Assembly: GCA_945871005.1 (NCBI GenBank)
Contig: CAMBUJ010000003.1
Coordinates: 1-55,036, forward strand
Length of the DNA stretch: 55,036 bases
Direction: 5' to 3'
Origin: Opitutus sp. GAS368
GTDB taxonomy: Bacteria > Verrucomicrobiota > Verrucomicrobiia > Opitutales > Opitutaceae
Positions 33,966 through 43,500 of this stretch are shown one piece after another. The notes under the pieces are model-generated. The model made no database searches. It was not told where the DNA came from and saw nothing but the letters and a program-made list of their open reading frames with translations. The position numbers were made by a program, and so were the translations under genes. The stretch's first letter is position 1. Each line of letters starts with the position of its first letter.

Positions 33966-34691
33966 GTGGGCCTGACCATCCATTATACGATCACCCCGCG
34001 CCAGCCGCTCGCCGACGCCGAGGTCCGCCGCCTGTTATTCGAGGCTTGTGCCGCCACCGATCGGCTGACGCGGCGTCGGCACCAGGGTTATTGTGGGCGG
34101 GTCAAGGAAGCGGATCCGGCGGATGTCTGGTTGCACGGCGACGTGATGCGCAGGGCCGACGCGCAGACCACCCGCTGTTACAGCGTACCGCCGGTGCGTG
34201 GGGGCTATTACGTGCTCCACCCCGGCAAAGAGTGCGAACCGGCGGTTTTCGCCCTGTGCGATTACCCCGCCACGCTGCGCCTGGCCGACGGACGCCGCCT
34301 GCGCACGGGGTTGGCCGGTTGGCGGTTTCATAGCTGCTGCAAAACCCAATACGCCCACCTGCTCGGCTGGGAGCACTTTCTCGCCAGCCACAAACTGGTC
34401 ATCGACGCGGTGCTGGTCTGGCAAAAGCTCGGCTGCGACGTGGCGATCATCGACGAGGGCGAATATTGGCCCGGCCGGAATGAGGAAAAACTCCGCGCCA
34501 ACCTGGTCGAGTATAACCGCCTGGTGGCGGGACTGGGCGGGGCGCTCAAGGACGGCGTCGACGGCCATGGGGTGAGCCTGGAGGCACCCATTTTTGGCCA
34601 TCCCCGGTTTGAACAACTGGAGGCGGAAGCGCAGTCCGGCCACGCTGCGGCGATTGCCCGTGCTGCCGGCATGATCGTCGGCGGCATTTAA
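33966..34691 (+). CDS. Conserved protein of unknown function behind the restriction-modification gene
   Basis: A 241-residue soluble protein beginning at a GTG (33966), 12 nt after the restriction-modification stop and in the same direction, so probably co-translated. I recognise the general pattern of an uncharacterised family: GLTIHYTITP at the N-terminus, a Pro-Gly-x-x-Cys-Glu motif (HPGKECEPAVFALCDYP), RFHSCCKTQYAHLLGWEHFL, a helix with AVLVWQKLGCDV, and IDEGEYWPGRNEEKL. The invariant-looking Cys, His and acidic residues hint at metal binding or catalysis, but no function is known to me. Its role next to the restriction-modification enzyme, if any, is open. Confidence 0.7.
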   Translation: MGLTIHYTITPRQPLADAEVRRLLFEACAATDRLTRRRHQGYCGRVKEADPADVWLHGDVMRRADAQTTRCYSVPPVRGGYYVLHPGKECEPAVFALCDYPATLRLADGRRLRTGLAGWRFHSCCKTQYAHLLGWEHFLASHKLVIDAVLVWQKLGCDVAIIDEGEYWPGRNEEKLRANLVEYNRLVAGLGGALKDGVDGHGVSLEAPIFGHPRFEQLEAEAQSGHAAAIARAAGMIVGGI

Positions 34692-34696
34692 ACCCT

Positions 34697-34740
34697 CGAC
34701 CGGTAGTCGGGTGCGCCGAGAAAACCCGACCAGCGGTCGG
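34697..34740. repeat. Inverted repeat downstream of the unknown-function gene
   Basis: Arms CGACCGGTAGTCGGGT (34697-34712) and ACCCGACCAGCGGTCGG (34724-34740) pair with few mismatches around an 11-nt loop. It begins 5 nt past the stop at 34691, in the convergent gap with the NmrA-like gene, and may terminate transcription on one or both strands. It also resembles the palindromes at 36.4-37.2 kb in style. Confidence 0.65.
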
Positions 34741-34824
34741 GCCTACAAGCGCCGCAGCGCGAGCGTCGGCGTTCCCCTGCCCTCCCCCGTTTATCCCATC
34801 CCCTCGATGCCCGCGGGCCAACAA

Positions 34825-36273
34825 CTACCCCGTTGGGTTGGATGTTTCGGAACGCCCGCACGCCTGCCGGGCCAGGTGCCGGCCAAAACCGCGCATCACC
34901 ACCAGGTGGGCGATGGCCTGGGTGAGGTTGTAGAAATACCACGGCAGGGTCGGGCTAAAGTCGTGAATCGCCGCCAGCACGCAGGTGCGGTTGAGCATTT
35001 CACGAAACTCCAGGCGGCCTTTTTTGTTATCCTTGGTCCGCGCCAGCAGCCCGCCGGTGATGTAAAACAGGACCCGATCCTCGGTGCTGCGGGTTTTCGA
35101 GTAGGTCAGCTCCAGCAGCAGCACGCGCTGCGAGCCGAGGTAAAAGCGGCAGCGGCCGTCCGCATGCACCCGGCACTTGATAAAAGGCCAGACGAAGCGC
35201 GGCAGCCAGCGGTAATACTCCTCCGCCACCCAGCGCGACGAAACCCCCGCCGGTAGCGGCAACCGCTGCACCGAGCGCACCCGCTTGGCCGCACGCATCG
35301 CCAGCTCATCGCGCGGCCGCAGCGCTTCGAGCCGCGGGCGAATCAGGCGATTGTTCGCGTCGACCGACTGCCGCAGCGCATCGTCAAAACTCATCGCGCC
35401 CACCTTCAAGTAGGCGAGCAACGGATTGGGGCGGGCCAGCATGTCATGCTTTAGGCTCTCCACCAACGGGTTAACCAGCGCTGGCGAGGCCCCGGTGATC
35501 CACGCCACCCAAAACTTGGACAACCAATTGGGTAAAAGCGGCACCTCCACCATGCGCGGGGAGCGCCCCAGGAGCTCGGCAGTTTTCTCCAGCAATTCGC
35601 GGTAGGTCATCACATCGGGCCCGCCAATATCGTAGCTGGTGCCGTAATAGGCCGGATCGCCCAGCACCCGGTCGATCGCGCGCACCACCTCTTGGATGGA
35701 CACCGGCTGCATTCGCGAGCGCACCCACGACGGCAGCACCATCAGGGGCAGGCGGTGCACTAGATTGATCAGAATGCGCAACGAAGAGCCGCCCGGGCCC
35801 ACCACCAAACCGGCGCGCAAGGCGGTCACCGGCGTCGCCCCCGCCCCCAGCGCCTGTTCCACCTCAAGGCGGCTAGCGAGGTGCGCAGAGAGTGTCACCG
35901 CCGGCGGAATCAGGCCGCCCAGGTAAACGATTTGTTTGATCCCATGTAGGCGTGCTGCCCGCGCGAAGTTATCCGCCAAAATCAAATCCAGATCCACAAA
36001 AGTCCCCTGGGTGAGCCGCGAGGACGGCAGCATGGAATGCACAAGATAGAGGGCGTAATCGGCGCCCTTGAGCGCCTCCTCGGTTTCCAACAGCGAAAAC
36101 AAATCACACTGCCGCCACTCGACCCCAACCGTAACCGGCCCGAGGGCGGCGTGGGCCAGCGAACGGGTCAGTGCCACCACCCGAAAGCGTTTGGCCAACT
36201 GGGTGCAGATCGCCTGCCCGACAAAGCCGCTGGCCCCGGCCACCACCACCGTCGGCTGCGTAATTGTTTTCAT
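34825..36273 (-). CDS. NAD(P)-binding NmrA/SDR-type protein with DUF2867-like C-terminus
   Basis: A 482-residue cytosolic protein. The N-terminal Rossmann fold starts TVVVAGASGFVGQAICTQLA (GxxGxxG at about 13-19), followed by a CDLFSLLETEEALKGADYAL strand-helix unit, KQIVYLGGLIPP, TALRAGLVVGPGGSSLRILI and YDIGGPDVMTYRELLEKTAE, as in atypical SDRs of the NmrA/YbjT kind. The C-terminal third (about 310-480) is a separate domain like DUF2867 (FIKCRVHADGRCRFYLGSQ, SKTRSTEDRVLFYITGGLLA). The catalytic Tyr/Lys pair of classical SDRs is not obvious, so it may be a redox sensor or a reductase with an unknown substrate. It stands alone transcriptionally. Confidence 0.8.
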   Translation of the reverse strand: MKTITQPTVVVAGASGFVGQAICTQLAKRFRVVALTRSLAHAALGPVTVGVEWRQCDLFSLLETEEALKGADYALYLVHSMLPSSRLTQGTFVDLDLILADNFARAARLHGIKQIVYLGGLIPPAVTLSAHLASRLEVEQALGAGATPVTALRAGLVVGPGGSSLRILINLVHRLPLMVLPSWVRSRMQPVSIQEVVRAIDRVLGDPAYYGTSYDIGGPDVMTYRELLEKTAELLGRSPRMVEVPLLPNWLSKFWVAWITGASPALVNPLVESLKHDMLARPNPLLAYLKVGAMSFDDALRQSVDANNRLIRPRLEALRPRDELAMRAAKRVRSVQRLPLPAGVSSRWVAEEYYRWLPRFVWPFIKCRVHADGRCRFYLGSQRVLLLELTYSKTRSTEDRVLFYITGGLLARTKDNKKGRLEFREMLNRTCVLAAIHDFSPTLPWYFYNLTQAIAHLVVMRGFGRHLARQACGRSETSNPTG

Positions 36274-36403
36274 AGCGTTAAAATAGAATTGGTTAACCCA
36301 ATCGAGCGGAGGTCCGCTAAACGCCCGGGGGAGGCGCCTTCAAGAGCCTCATCTTCGCAAAGGCAGGTAATGGCGCAAGCGCCGAGGCGTCCTGCGCCCC
36401 CCG

Positions 36404-36435
36404 GTCTACACCGGAGGGTCCACCTCCGTGTAGAC
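36404..36435. repeat. Palindrome GTCTACAC...GTGTAGAC
   Basis: A 32-bp inverted repeat with outer arms GTCTACAC/GTGTAGAC and inner GGAGG/CCTCC. Confidence 0.8.
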
Positions 36436-36448
36436 TGGTTCGGTGCCG

Positions 36449-36532
36449 AAAGTAGCGCAGACTTCCAGTCTGCCTCCAACGCAGGTCGGAGCCGAACCCG
36501 GAGCAGACTGGAAGTCTGTTTGCGCTACTTTT
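36449..36532. repeat. Large inverted repeat built from GCAGACTtccAGTCTGC units
   Basis: The left arm (36449-36473) and right arm (36503-36532) are reverse complements apart from a few extra bases, sharing AAAGTAGCGCA at the outside. Each arm is itself palindromic (GCAGACTTCCAGTCTGC on the left), so the element can fold as one long hairpin or as a cruciform of two. From memory, similar GCAGACTGGAAGTCTGC elements are frequent in Verrucomicrobiota and Planctomycetota genomes. Confidence 0.85.
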
Positions 36533-36540
36533 CGAAGCCC

Positions 36541-36560
36541 GGACGACACGGAGGTCGTCC
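36541..36560. repeat. Palindrome GGACGACacggagGTCGTCC
   Basis: A 20-bp inverted repeat with perfect 7-bp arms, directly following the larger element. Confidence 0.75.
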
Positions 36561-36591
36561 CTCCAACTTCGTTCTCGTTCCCTTAATCTCA

Positions 36592-36606
36592 ATGCCGTTA
36601 AGGCAT
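36592..36606. repeat. Dispersed palindrome ATGCCgttaAGGCAT (variant copy)
   Basis: A variant of the 15-bp palindrome at 27875-27889 and 36674-36688, preceded as at 27.9 kb by a CGTTCTCGTTC motif. Confidence 0.7.
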
Positions 36607-36673
36607 GAGCAGTCTGGTGGATTTTTAAGGGCGTCGGGGGTATCGTGGGTGTGAACATTACCCACGTACCCCA

Positions 36674-36688
36674 ATGCCTGTAAGGCAT
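36674..36688. repeat. Dispersed palindrome ATGCCTgtaAGGCAT, copy 2
   Basis: Identical to the palindrome at 27875-27889, including flanking bases (21 identical bases in all), 8.8 kb away. Confidence 0.75.
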
Positions 36689-37083
36689 GGGTTCGTGGTT
36701 CCTCGACAGTTCAAGTGGGTAAAAAATCGTACAACGGAGAAACAGATTGGTGTCACCGAGCCGAGCCGGAGCTATGACTCAAGGACCATAGAGCCCCAAC
36801 CTCGGCAGTGAATAAAAGCCGTAATGCCAGGATAAAGAAGTAGTAGTGAAACCTGGCTGAGGGGAGGTCGGAGGCATTTGAATCAGGGAAGTCGAAGCGG
36901 ACTCCCTGTCTTGCTGCTCTGTGGCGGCGTTGTTCCCTCGGCCGCCCACAAGGGCACCCGCCTCAGTCACCCCCGTTGGGGCCAATCCTGCTGGATAGGC
37001 CTTTTTTGTGCTGCCGCGCTGCGTCCGGCTCAGCTTTGTGATCCCATTTCGCATTCCGTGATATAAAAACTAGGTTTCCCCAT

Positions 37084-37167
37084 GTAGGGCGTTCGCTTGC
37101 GAATGCCGGGATTGGGTTGCTCGTGTCCCGCTCGGCAGGCGCGGACGTCGGCGAGCAACGTCCCTAC
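37084..37167. repeat. Nested inverted repeat GTAGGGcGTT...AACgTCCCTAC
   Basis: Outer arms at 37084-37093 and 37157-37167 enclose two further inverted repeats: TTCGCttGCGAA around 37092-37103, and TTGCTCG...CGAGCAA from 37117 to 37157. The element can fold into a branched hairpin about 84 nt long. Confidence 0.7.
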
Positions 37168-37561
37168 AAGCAGAAGCGGCGTGCACCGTGTTTTGATACG
37201 TTTGAATGCGAAATGGTATGAAACCCTTCGACGGCTCGGGTTTTCTACCTCGCAATCCACTGAAATCGTCAAAGAACCAAATCTGGGGTTCGACTGCTTT
37301 TCCGGGTTTAACGGTGGTTCACCCCTGACGATGTCCGGCCGCTGGCCGATTACCCGCGCGGACCGATTTGTTCAAGTTTCCGGCCGACGTGCCGATGATA
37401 GCAATAACCACTTATGAATGCATCTGAGCGCTTAAACTCATCTCATCCTCCATCCCCCAGCCTAGGCTAATTCACGCGGTTACGCGTTTTTTTGGTTTTC
37501 TCCCCCCGCCGCCGCGTTTTTTAGCCACCCCTCTCGTCCAAGCGATCGTTTGTTCGCTGGT

Positions 37562-40500
37562 ATGTTCAACCCCACCCCATTCCGCCTCTTCGCCGCTCTG
37601 GTCGTCGCCGGGCTGGGCTTTGCCGTGCCGTCGGCGCGGGCCACCACCTTCGACTGGTCGGGCGCCACCAGCGGCAATATGTCGGGCACCACCGCGAACT
37701 GGGGCGGGACCGTGCCCACCGGCACGGACGTCGCCCGCTTTAACTCGTCCCTCTACACCAATGCGCCCACGGCCAACGCCAACCTGACCCTCGGCGAGTT
37801 GCTCTTCGATGCGGGCAACACGGCTGGGGTTACCTTCGGTTCGGGTTCCAGCACGCTCACCCTCAACGGCATTGCCGGCGTCGGCCTCCAGCTCAACAGC
37901 GGCTCAGGGGCGGTCAGCACCGGCAGCGCCAAGTTCGCCCTCGCTGCGAGCCAGTCCTGGCAGAACGATTCCTCCAGCGCGCTCACCGTGGGCGGCACGA
38001 TCACCAAAACCGGCAACGTCAGCCCCTTCACGCTCACGGTGGGTGGCGCGGGCAACACCACTCTCTCCGGCATCATCAGCAACGGCGGGGCCACCGGTAC
38101 CCTGGCATTGGTCAAAAACGACGCGGGCGCGCTCACCCTCTCCGGCGCCAACACCTTCACGGGCGGGGTCACGTTGAACGCGGGAACCTTGAACATCAAC
38201 AGTACGGGCTCCGCAGGTACCAGCGGCCCGCTCGGCAACGGAGGCACCTTTACGATCAACGGAGGCATCATCGACAACACCAGTGGCTCGTCCAAGACGG
38301 TGGCAAACCTCAACCCGATCACCCTTGCCGGCGACTTCGCCTTCAGCACCGGGGCCGGCACCAGTAGCAACAACCTGAGTTTGGGCGGGGCGGTCACCAT
38401 GGGGGCCAGCCGAACGATTACCACCAACGGCTCAGGCACGTTGACCTTCAGTGGTGCGATCGGCGATGGCGGTAACACCTATGGTCTGACCAAGACCGGC
38501 GCCGGCACCCTGACCCTCTCCGGGGCCAACACCTTCACCGGCGGGGTGACGATCCAGCAGGGCACGTTGAAACTGGGTAACGCGGCCGGTTTGGGTGGTT
38601 CGGCCGGCGTGGTATCCGTGACCAGCGGGGCGGTCTTGGATCTCAATGGCCAGACCGTGGTCAACACCAATGCCCTGACCCTGAATGGCACGGGCATCAG
38701 TAACGCGGGCTCCCTGATCAACAGCAGCGCAACCCAAGCCAATTACGCGGGTGCGGTGACCCTGGGCTCGGCCGGTACGACCATCGGTGGGGCGGGAGAT
38801 ATTCAACTCAACGGGGGCGTTTCGGGTAGCACCTCACTGATCAAGGTCGGCAGCGGCTCCCTCCTTATTGGCGCCGCATCGACCTATACGGGTGACACCT
38901 ACGTCAATGCGGGGAGTGTGGTGACGCGCCTATCGGGCACCTTCATTGGAACGATTTATTTGGGCGAGGCCGGCAGCAGCAATGCGGCGACCTTTCAATC
39001 GGGATCTGTGAGCCAGACTATTTCGAATCCGTTTGGTTTGGTGGCGGGGGCCACGGGCACCCTGGGGCTCGGGACTTTCGGCGGTGCTTCTACACCGACC
39101 TTCACCGGAGGGGTGACTGGCACGAACCATTTGACCATCGTGAGTGGCACTACCGTGACCTTCAACACGGGGGCCATAGACCATGCGGGGACCTTGACCA
39201 ACACAGGTGCCTCCATCTCGTTGGTGATCGGTACCAGCTCCATCACCAACAAGGTCACCGGGCTGATCCAAAACAAGAGCGGGAGCACGCTGCAAATCAA
39301 CAACGCCAACACGGCCTTTTTCGGTGACACCACGGTTACGCTTGGAACCCTTAACCTCAGGAATACGAATTCGCTGCAGAACAGTGTCCTGAATATGAAT
39401 GGCGGTACGGTGACCTTCGGCACGAGCACGGCATCGGCCATCACCTCGGTTGCGCTCGGCGGCCTGGCCGGTTCGGGCAACATCAATCTCAACAACACGC
39501 TCACCGTCCCGACGGCGGTGGCGCTGACGATCGGCAACAGCAACGCCGCCAACGGCAGCGGCACCAGCCCGAACACCCTCAACCCGACCTACTCGGGGGT
39601 GCTGAGTAACACCAACGGCGCCGCCAGTCTGACCAAGGTCGGCAGCAACACACAGACCCTCGCCGGCGCCAACACCTATACAGGCGTGACCACGGTGACC
39701 GGGGGCACGCTGGCCTACACCCAGGCGGGCAACGGCGGGGCGGCCGGCGGGCTCGGGCAGTCCAGCGCGGCCGCTGCCAGCCTGTTGCTGGGCAACGGCA
39801 CCACCCTCAGTTACACCGGCTCGGGCGGCAGCACCGATCGGCTTTTCACCCTCAACGGCACCTCCGCCGGTGAGGGCGCGACCCTCGACGCCTCCGGTTC
39901 CGGCGCCATTACCTACACCGCCACCGGAGCGCTCGCCTACGGCACCGCCAACCAAACGCGCACCCTCACCCTCGGTGGCAGCAACACCGGGGCCAACTCC
40001 CTCGCCGCCCTTCTCGCCGACAACGGCAGCGGGGCCCTCAGCTTGACCAAGTCCGGCGTCGGCAGCTGGGCGCTCTCCGGCACCAACAGCTACACCGGCG
40101 GCACCACCCTCAACGCCGGCACTCTGGCCTTTACCACCGGAGGACTGGGGACCACCGGAACGGTTGATTTTGGCGGCAACGCCACGCTCCAATTCGGCGC
40201 GGCCACCACCACCGATCTGTCCTCGCGCCTGGGGATCGCAAATGGCGTCACCGCCACCTTCGACACCAACGGCAACGCCGTGACCTTCGCCAGCGGTATC
40301 GGCTCCTCCGGTACCGGCGCGCTGACCAAAGCCGGCACCGGAACCCTGACCCTGTCCGGGGCCAACAGCTACACCGGCACCACCACGGTTTCGGCCGGGG
40401 TGTTAAACATCCAACACGCCACCGCCCTCGGCTCCACCGCCGCCGGCACCACCGTCTCCTCGGGCGCGGCCTTGCAGCTCCAGGGTGGAATCAACATCGG

Positions 40501-43500
40501 CACCGAGGCGCTGACCCTTTCGGGTCTTGGCGTGGGTGGCAGCGACGGTGCCCTGCACAACATCTCCGGCTCCAACAGCTACGGCGGAGCCCTCACCCTG
40601 GCGGCCGCCACCCGGATCAATTCCGACGCCGGCACGCTCACCTTGACCAACACCGGCACGCTGACCGGCTCCGGCTTCGATCTGACGCTCGGCGGCAGCG
40701 GCGACATCGTGGTGGACCGCAGCATCGCCACCGGCGTTGGCAATTTGATCAAAGACGGCACGGGCTCGGTGACGCTCAACGCGGCCAACTCCTTCACTGG
40801 CACGACCACCATCAGCGCCGGCACGCTCAAGCTCGGGGTGGCCAACGCGCTCGCTTCGACTTCGGCTATTTTTATCAACAACGCGGCTGGCGCGGTCCTC
40901 GACCTTAACGGGTTTGACGTCGAAATCGGCTCGCTCGCCGGTGGCGGCACCGCAGGCGGCGGGGTCAGCCTGGGCAGCACCACGTTGACGGTCGGCGGCG
41001 ACAACAGCTCGACGACCTTCGCCAGCAACCTGACCGGCACCGGCGGTCTAACCAAGGTCGGCACGGGCACCTTTACCCTAACCCAGGCCAACGCCTTCAC
41101 CGGAGCGACCACCGTCTCCGCCGGTACGCTCGCCTTTAACGCCGCCGCCGCCCTCGGCTCGACCTCGGCGATCAACTTGGCCGACACCACCACACTCACC
41201 TACACGGGCGGCACCACCACCTTCGATCGCGACCTCGCGGTCACTGGCGGCACCGGCTTCTTGCGCAACACCGGCGGCGGCACGCTCACCCTCTCCGGCA
41301 TTCTCACCAAAAGCGGCACCACCCTGACTTTTGCCCAGGGCCTGTTCGACGTGACCGGCACGATCGCCGGCGCGAGCGCCAACTCCGATTTGGTGATCGA
41401 CGGCGCCACCGTGACGCTCAGCCATGCCAACACCTACAACGGCCCGACCTCCCTGAAAAACGGAGCCAGCCTCACCGCCGCGGTCGTCGGCGCGCTGCCC
41501 ACCGCCACGCGCAGCGCGCTGTCCCTCGACGCCACCGGCTCCGGCTCGTCCACAATCACCTTCGGGGCCGACCAGGCGGTCGCCTCGCTCAACGGCGCTG
41601 CCAGCTCGACGGTCGATCTCGGCGCGCATGCGCTGACGGTCGGCACGACCAGCGGCTCGACCGCCTTCGCCGGCGTGCTCAGCGGCGCCGGCGGTTCACT
41701 GGTCAAAGACGGAGCCAGCGCCCTCACCTTAACGGGGCTGAACACCTACACCGGCGCGACCACCGTTTCCGCCGGCACCCTTACCCTCAACGCTGCCGGC
41801 GGGGCGCTCGCCCACACCAGTGGTCTCACGATCGCCGGCACCGTCTCCCTCGGCGCGGCCAACCAGATAAAAAACACGTCTAACCTGAACCTCAATGGTG
41901 GCACCTTGGCGCTCAACGGTTTTGACCAAACCCTCGGCTCCCTTGATTTGAATGCCAATTCCACGCTCGATCTGAGCGGCTCCGCGGACCTGGTTTTCGC
42001 CGACAGCTCAGGGTTCGATTGGAATTCCGCGACGCTAACGGTCCTCAACTTCTCGGCCTCCACCAACACGCTGCGCTTCGGCACCGCCGCTACCGGCCTC
42101 ACCGCCACCCAGCTCGCGCTGTTCCGCTTCCTCGGGTTCGGCAACTCGGAGGCCCGCATCGACGCCGACGGTTTTCTAGCCCCGCTCTCGCCTCACTACC
42201 TCAACTCCGGTGGCACCGACTTCGTGATTTCCCCCGCGATCACCGGCACCACCACCGTCACCCAATCCGGCACCGCCAGCACCACGTTGACCGGCGCCAA
42301 CACCTCCACCGGCCTGGCCAGCGTCATCCAAGGCACCCTGGTGATCGGCACGGCGGCCGGCGGCAACTGGGCGGGCGATGTCACCGTCTCCGGCACCGGC
42401 ACGCTCAAGGGCCGCGGCACCATTACCGGGGCGGTCGTGCTGGATTCAGCCGGCACCTACAGCCCGGGCAACTCGCCCGCCATTCAGAACGTCGGTTCGC
42501 TCACGGTGAATTCGGGCAGCTTCGTCACGATCGAACTCGACGGCGCCACCGCCGGTAACGGCGCGGGCTTCCACGATCAAATCGTCTCCGCCGGTGCGGT
42601 GACCTTGAACGGCGGCACCTTGAGCGGTGCGACGATTTTTGCCGGTTCGAGTGCGCTGGCCTACGTTCCCGCTTTCGGCGCCAGCCATACGATCATCACC
42701 GGCAGCGCGATCACGGGGACCTTTGCCGCCTATAATTTTGCCATCGCCTCCAACGCCGCCGGGGTGACCTGGCTGCCCGAATACACCGCCACGGCGGTCA
42801 ACCTCTTCGCCGTGCCGGACAACTACGCCACCCTCGCCGGACTCACCCCGACCCAGACGCGGCTCGGCGCCGCCCTGCAATCCTTCCGCCCCGCGCAGAT
42901 CGACCACCGCACCGCGACCACCGCCACCGGCACGCTCTTTAACGGCCTCATGCGCCTGGACCTCGCCGGCCTGCGCACCGCCTACGACCAGCTCAGCCCG
43001 GAAAAACTCACCGCGTTGGCCGCCGTCACTTTTCAGAGCTCGTCGCTGTTAAACTCCAGCCTGCTGACCCGCAGCGCCGAACTGCGCCGGGTCGGGCCGG
43101 CCTCGGTCAGTTTGAACGGCGTGGCGGTTCCGGCGTCGGCGGAAGAGTTCACGATGGAAACGGTGATCGAGGACGGCGTGTATTACCAAATCTCCAAGGC
43201 CAAGCCGAAGAAACGCGTGGGCTATTTTGCCGGCGCCAGCGGCGCCTTTGCGGCGGTCGATGGCACGGCCAACCGGCTGGGCTCATTCTCGCAAACCGGC
43301 GCTGGTTACGGCGGCCTGGATTACACCGTAAATGAAAACCAGTCGCTGGGTCTGGTGGTGAGCCAGACGCTGACCGACACCGATTTCGCCGGTGCCAGCG
43401 GCAGTGCCCGCACCACGACCAGTCGGCTGGGGGTGTTTCACGATTACCACCGCGATGGGTTTTATCTGAACAGCTCGGCGTCGGTCGGGTTCTCGTCGTA

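Larger units (their letters stand above)
36274..37549. other. Gene-free stretch densely filled with palindromic repeats
   Basis: About 1.3 kb without a believable gene. It contains at least six different inverted repeats (individual entries follow), an AT-richer middle part (36700-36860), and, at 37194-37212, a short sequence like one at 50565-50582 (TACGTTTGAAnGCGAA core). Its right part must contain the promoter of the large autotransporter gene starting at 37562, but no clear motif stands out. Short open frames here lack codon bias and family likeness. Confidence 0.65.

Noticed and set aside
36404-37167. CRISPR array
   Set aside because: The palindromes differ from each other, spacing is irregular, and there are no direct repeats of constant length or cas genes.
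37280-37310. GGTTCGA-type sequence suggesting a tRNA T-arm
   Set aside because: No matching acceptor stem, D-arm or anticodon stem could be built around it.
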